A DNA stretch of 64,000 bases from Cohnella ginsengisoli. GTDB taxonomy: Bacteria > Bacillota > Bacilli > Paenibacillales > Paenibacillaceae. Under the pieces are notes generated by a model. That model was not told the DNA's origin, made no database searches, and was given only the letters and a program-made list of their open reading frames with translations. Below are positions 62,952 to 64,000 of this stretch, in pieces (the stretch's first letter is position 1; the number at the start of each line of letters is the position of its first letter). A program made the position numbers and the translations under genes. The DNA is taken from assembly GCF_029525555.1 (NCBI RefSeq), contig NZ_JAPDHZ010000003.1, positions 1,364,001-1,428,000 on the forward strand, in the 5' to 3' direction.

Positions 62952-64000
62952 TCAGATCGCATCCCGCTGCGCGGGCTCAGTGTCCAGGATCGGATGCGAG
63001 ATCCCGATGACCGTCCCGCCCTCGTCCCTGTTCTCGATCTGCAGTCCGTACCGTTCGCCGAAATAGAGCGCCAGCCGTTCATGGACATTGCGCAAGCCGA
63101 CCCCTTTGCGCTGATGGGGGACGTTGCGCTCGGCGGTCAGCAGCCCGGCGCGGAGCGCCTCCGGAATGCCCGGACCGTTATCCACGATCTCGAACAGGAG
63201 CCGGTAGGGCTCGAGGCTGCCCCGAATCAGAATCTTGACCGCCTCTCCGTCTCCGGCATGCCGGGTACCGTGCTTGATCGCGTTCTCCACGAGCGGCTGA
63301 AGCATCAGGCGCATGCAGGGCAGCTGCAGGATGTCTTCGTCGATCATGTAGACGACCCGGATCGAAGTATCCTGGCGCGCGGACTGGATGGCGACGTAAG
63401 CCTTGACGTGCTCGATCTCGCGTTCGACCGTCGTCAGTTCCCGTCCGTCGTTCAAGCTCAGCCGCAGCAGGTTGCCGAGCGACCGGACCATCTCGCTGAT
63501 ATCGGACGCTTGCCTGCTTTCGGCTTTCCAGCGAATCGCCTCGAGCGTGTTGTACAAAAAGTGCGGATTGATCTGATGCGTGAGCACCTGAAACTCCAGT
63601 TCTTTTTTTGTCTTTCGCCTCTTTCTCCGCGCTGCTGACCAGTTCATCGATTTTCCGCACCATATTGTCGAAGCCCATATAGAGCCAGCCGATCTCGTCC
63701 GAACGCTTAAGCTGCGGCCAGTTGTGCACCGTCTCCCCGTGCTCTACTTTGCGCATCGCTTTGACGAGCTTCTGGATCGGATTGGTGAACCTATAAGTGA
63801 AAAAGGCGACGGTAAAGACCGAAATCGCGAGATAAAACAGCAGAAAGAGAAAGCTGATGCGCTCGATGCCCGATACCGGCCTCGTGAGCACCGATACGGG
63901 AATGAGGCTGAGCACCTTCCAATCGTTATGGGTCAGCGTCGCGTACGTCGCCATATACTGCACGCCTTCGATCGTGAGCCGGCTCGCGGCCTCCGTAGAC
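62952..64000 (-). CDS. YesM-type sensor histidine kinase (partial, frameshifted at 63603-63609)
   Basis: The gene enters from the right edge. Visible parts are the end of an extracellular sensor domain (VQYMATYATLTHNDWKVLSL), a membrane helix (ISFLFLLFYLAISVFTVAFF), a HAMP domain (FTNPIQKLVKAMRKVEHGE), and a shift at an A7 run on the minus strand (63603-63609). With six A it continues KDKKELEFQVLTHQINPHFL, containing the His_kinase motif HxxNPHFLYN, then PLVENAIKHG and GVGLRNVHERL of the ATPase domain. Such kinases work with AraC-type response regulators on sugar uptake genes. The regulator gene is probably outside the window. Confidence 0.9.

Noticed and set aside
853..63609. Programmed ribosomal frameshifting in many genes
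   Set aside because: The sites share no slippery heptamer or downstream structure, occur in genes never known to need shifting, and include G/C runs of only five.

Overview
The window is high-GC DNA with Firmicute-type gene organisation and signals: AGGAGG-like ribosome sites, TTGACA/TATAAT promoters, a T-box, guanine riboswitches, PurBoxes and intrinsic terminators. Together with the gene content this points to Paenibacillaceae, probably a Cohnella- or Paenibacillus-like soil bacterium. No tRNA, rRNA, IS element, prophage or CRISPR array was seen.

Layout. 1-1.5 kb: 5' part of a GH4 alpha-galactosidase with a divergent AraC-family regulator. 1.6-4 kb: leuA behind a leucine T-box. 4.2-8.2 kb: a membrane GGDEF protein, a YerB-type lipoprotein and a coiled-coil protein. 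8.3-20.2 kb: a maltodextrin locus (cyclomaltodextrinase-type GH13, secreted GH13 lipoprotein amylase, MalE/MalF/MalG transporter without its own ATPase, LacI-type regulator, GH15 glucoamylase) with several AAACGTTT operators, one lying inside the glucoamylase gene. 20.3-22.6 kb: S66 peptidase, alpha/beta hydrolase and a 39-residue membrane peptide. 22.7-37.5 kb: complete purEKBCSQLFMNHD operon behind a PurR-type operator and a guanine riboswitch. 37.6-41.1 kb: an unusual operon with an ABC exporter carrying a C-terminal cyclic-nucleotide-binding domain, two GNAT-like proteins and a tiny lysine-rich ORF. 41.2-47.6 kb: an unknown protein, a riboswitch-controlled guanine permease, a YdcF-type protein, guaA and bcp. 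48.4-53.6 kb: a nuclease-like/winged-helix protein, a three-gene ABC-2 transporter and an LCP cell-wall ligase. 53.7-59.0 kb: gsaB/hemL, a truncated RibD-C remnant, an IMPase, a TauE-type permease and uvsE. 59.2-64 kb: nagA, a ROK kinase, a beta-helix protein and the 3' part of a YesM-type sensor kinase.

Two features cut across the window. First, at least 17 otherwise conserved genes, including purC, purK, purM, guanine permease, bcp and malF, are interrupted by single-base indels. Nearly all are one extra base in a 5-7 nt homopolymer, and removing that base restores the family sequence. Systematic sequencing error is by far the simplest explanation; broken genes below are described as reconstructed. 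Second, three intergenic arrays share the 8-bp inverted repeat TAGCGGAA-N5-TTCCGCTA at about 52-bp spacing with array-specific spacers. A fourth, unrelated two-copy palindrome repeats at 51 bp.

The purine genes form one regulon: the pur operon makes IMP, guaA converts XMP to GMP, and the guanine permease salvages bases. Guanine riboswitches sit on the operon and the permease. The maltodextrin locus covers extracellular cleavage, ABC uptake and intracellular hydrolysis. The best candidate for something undescribed is the ABC-cNMP/GNAT/small-ORF/GNAT operon.
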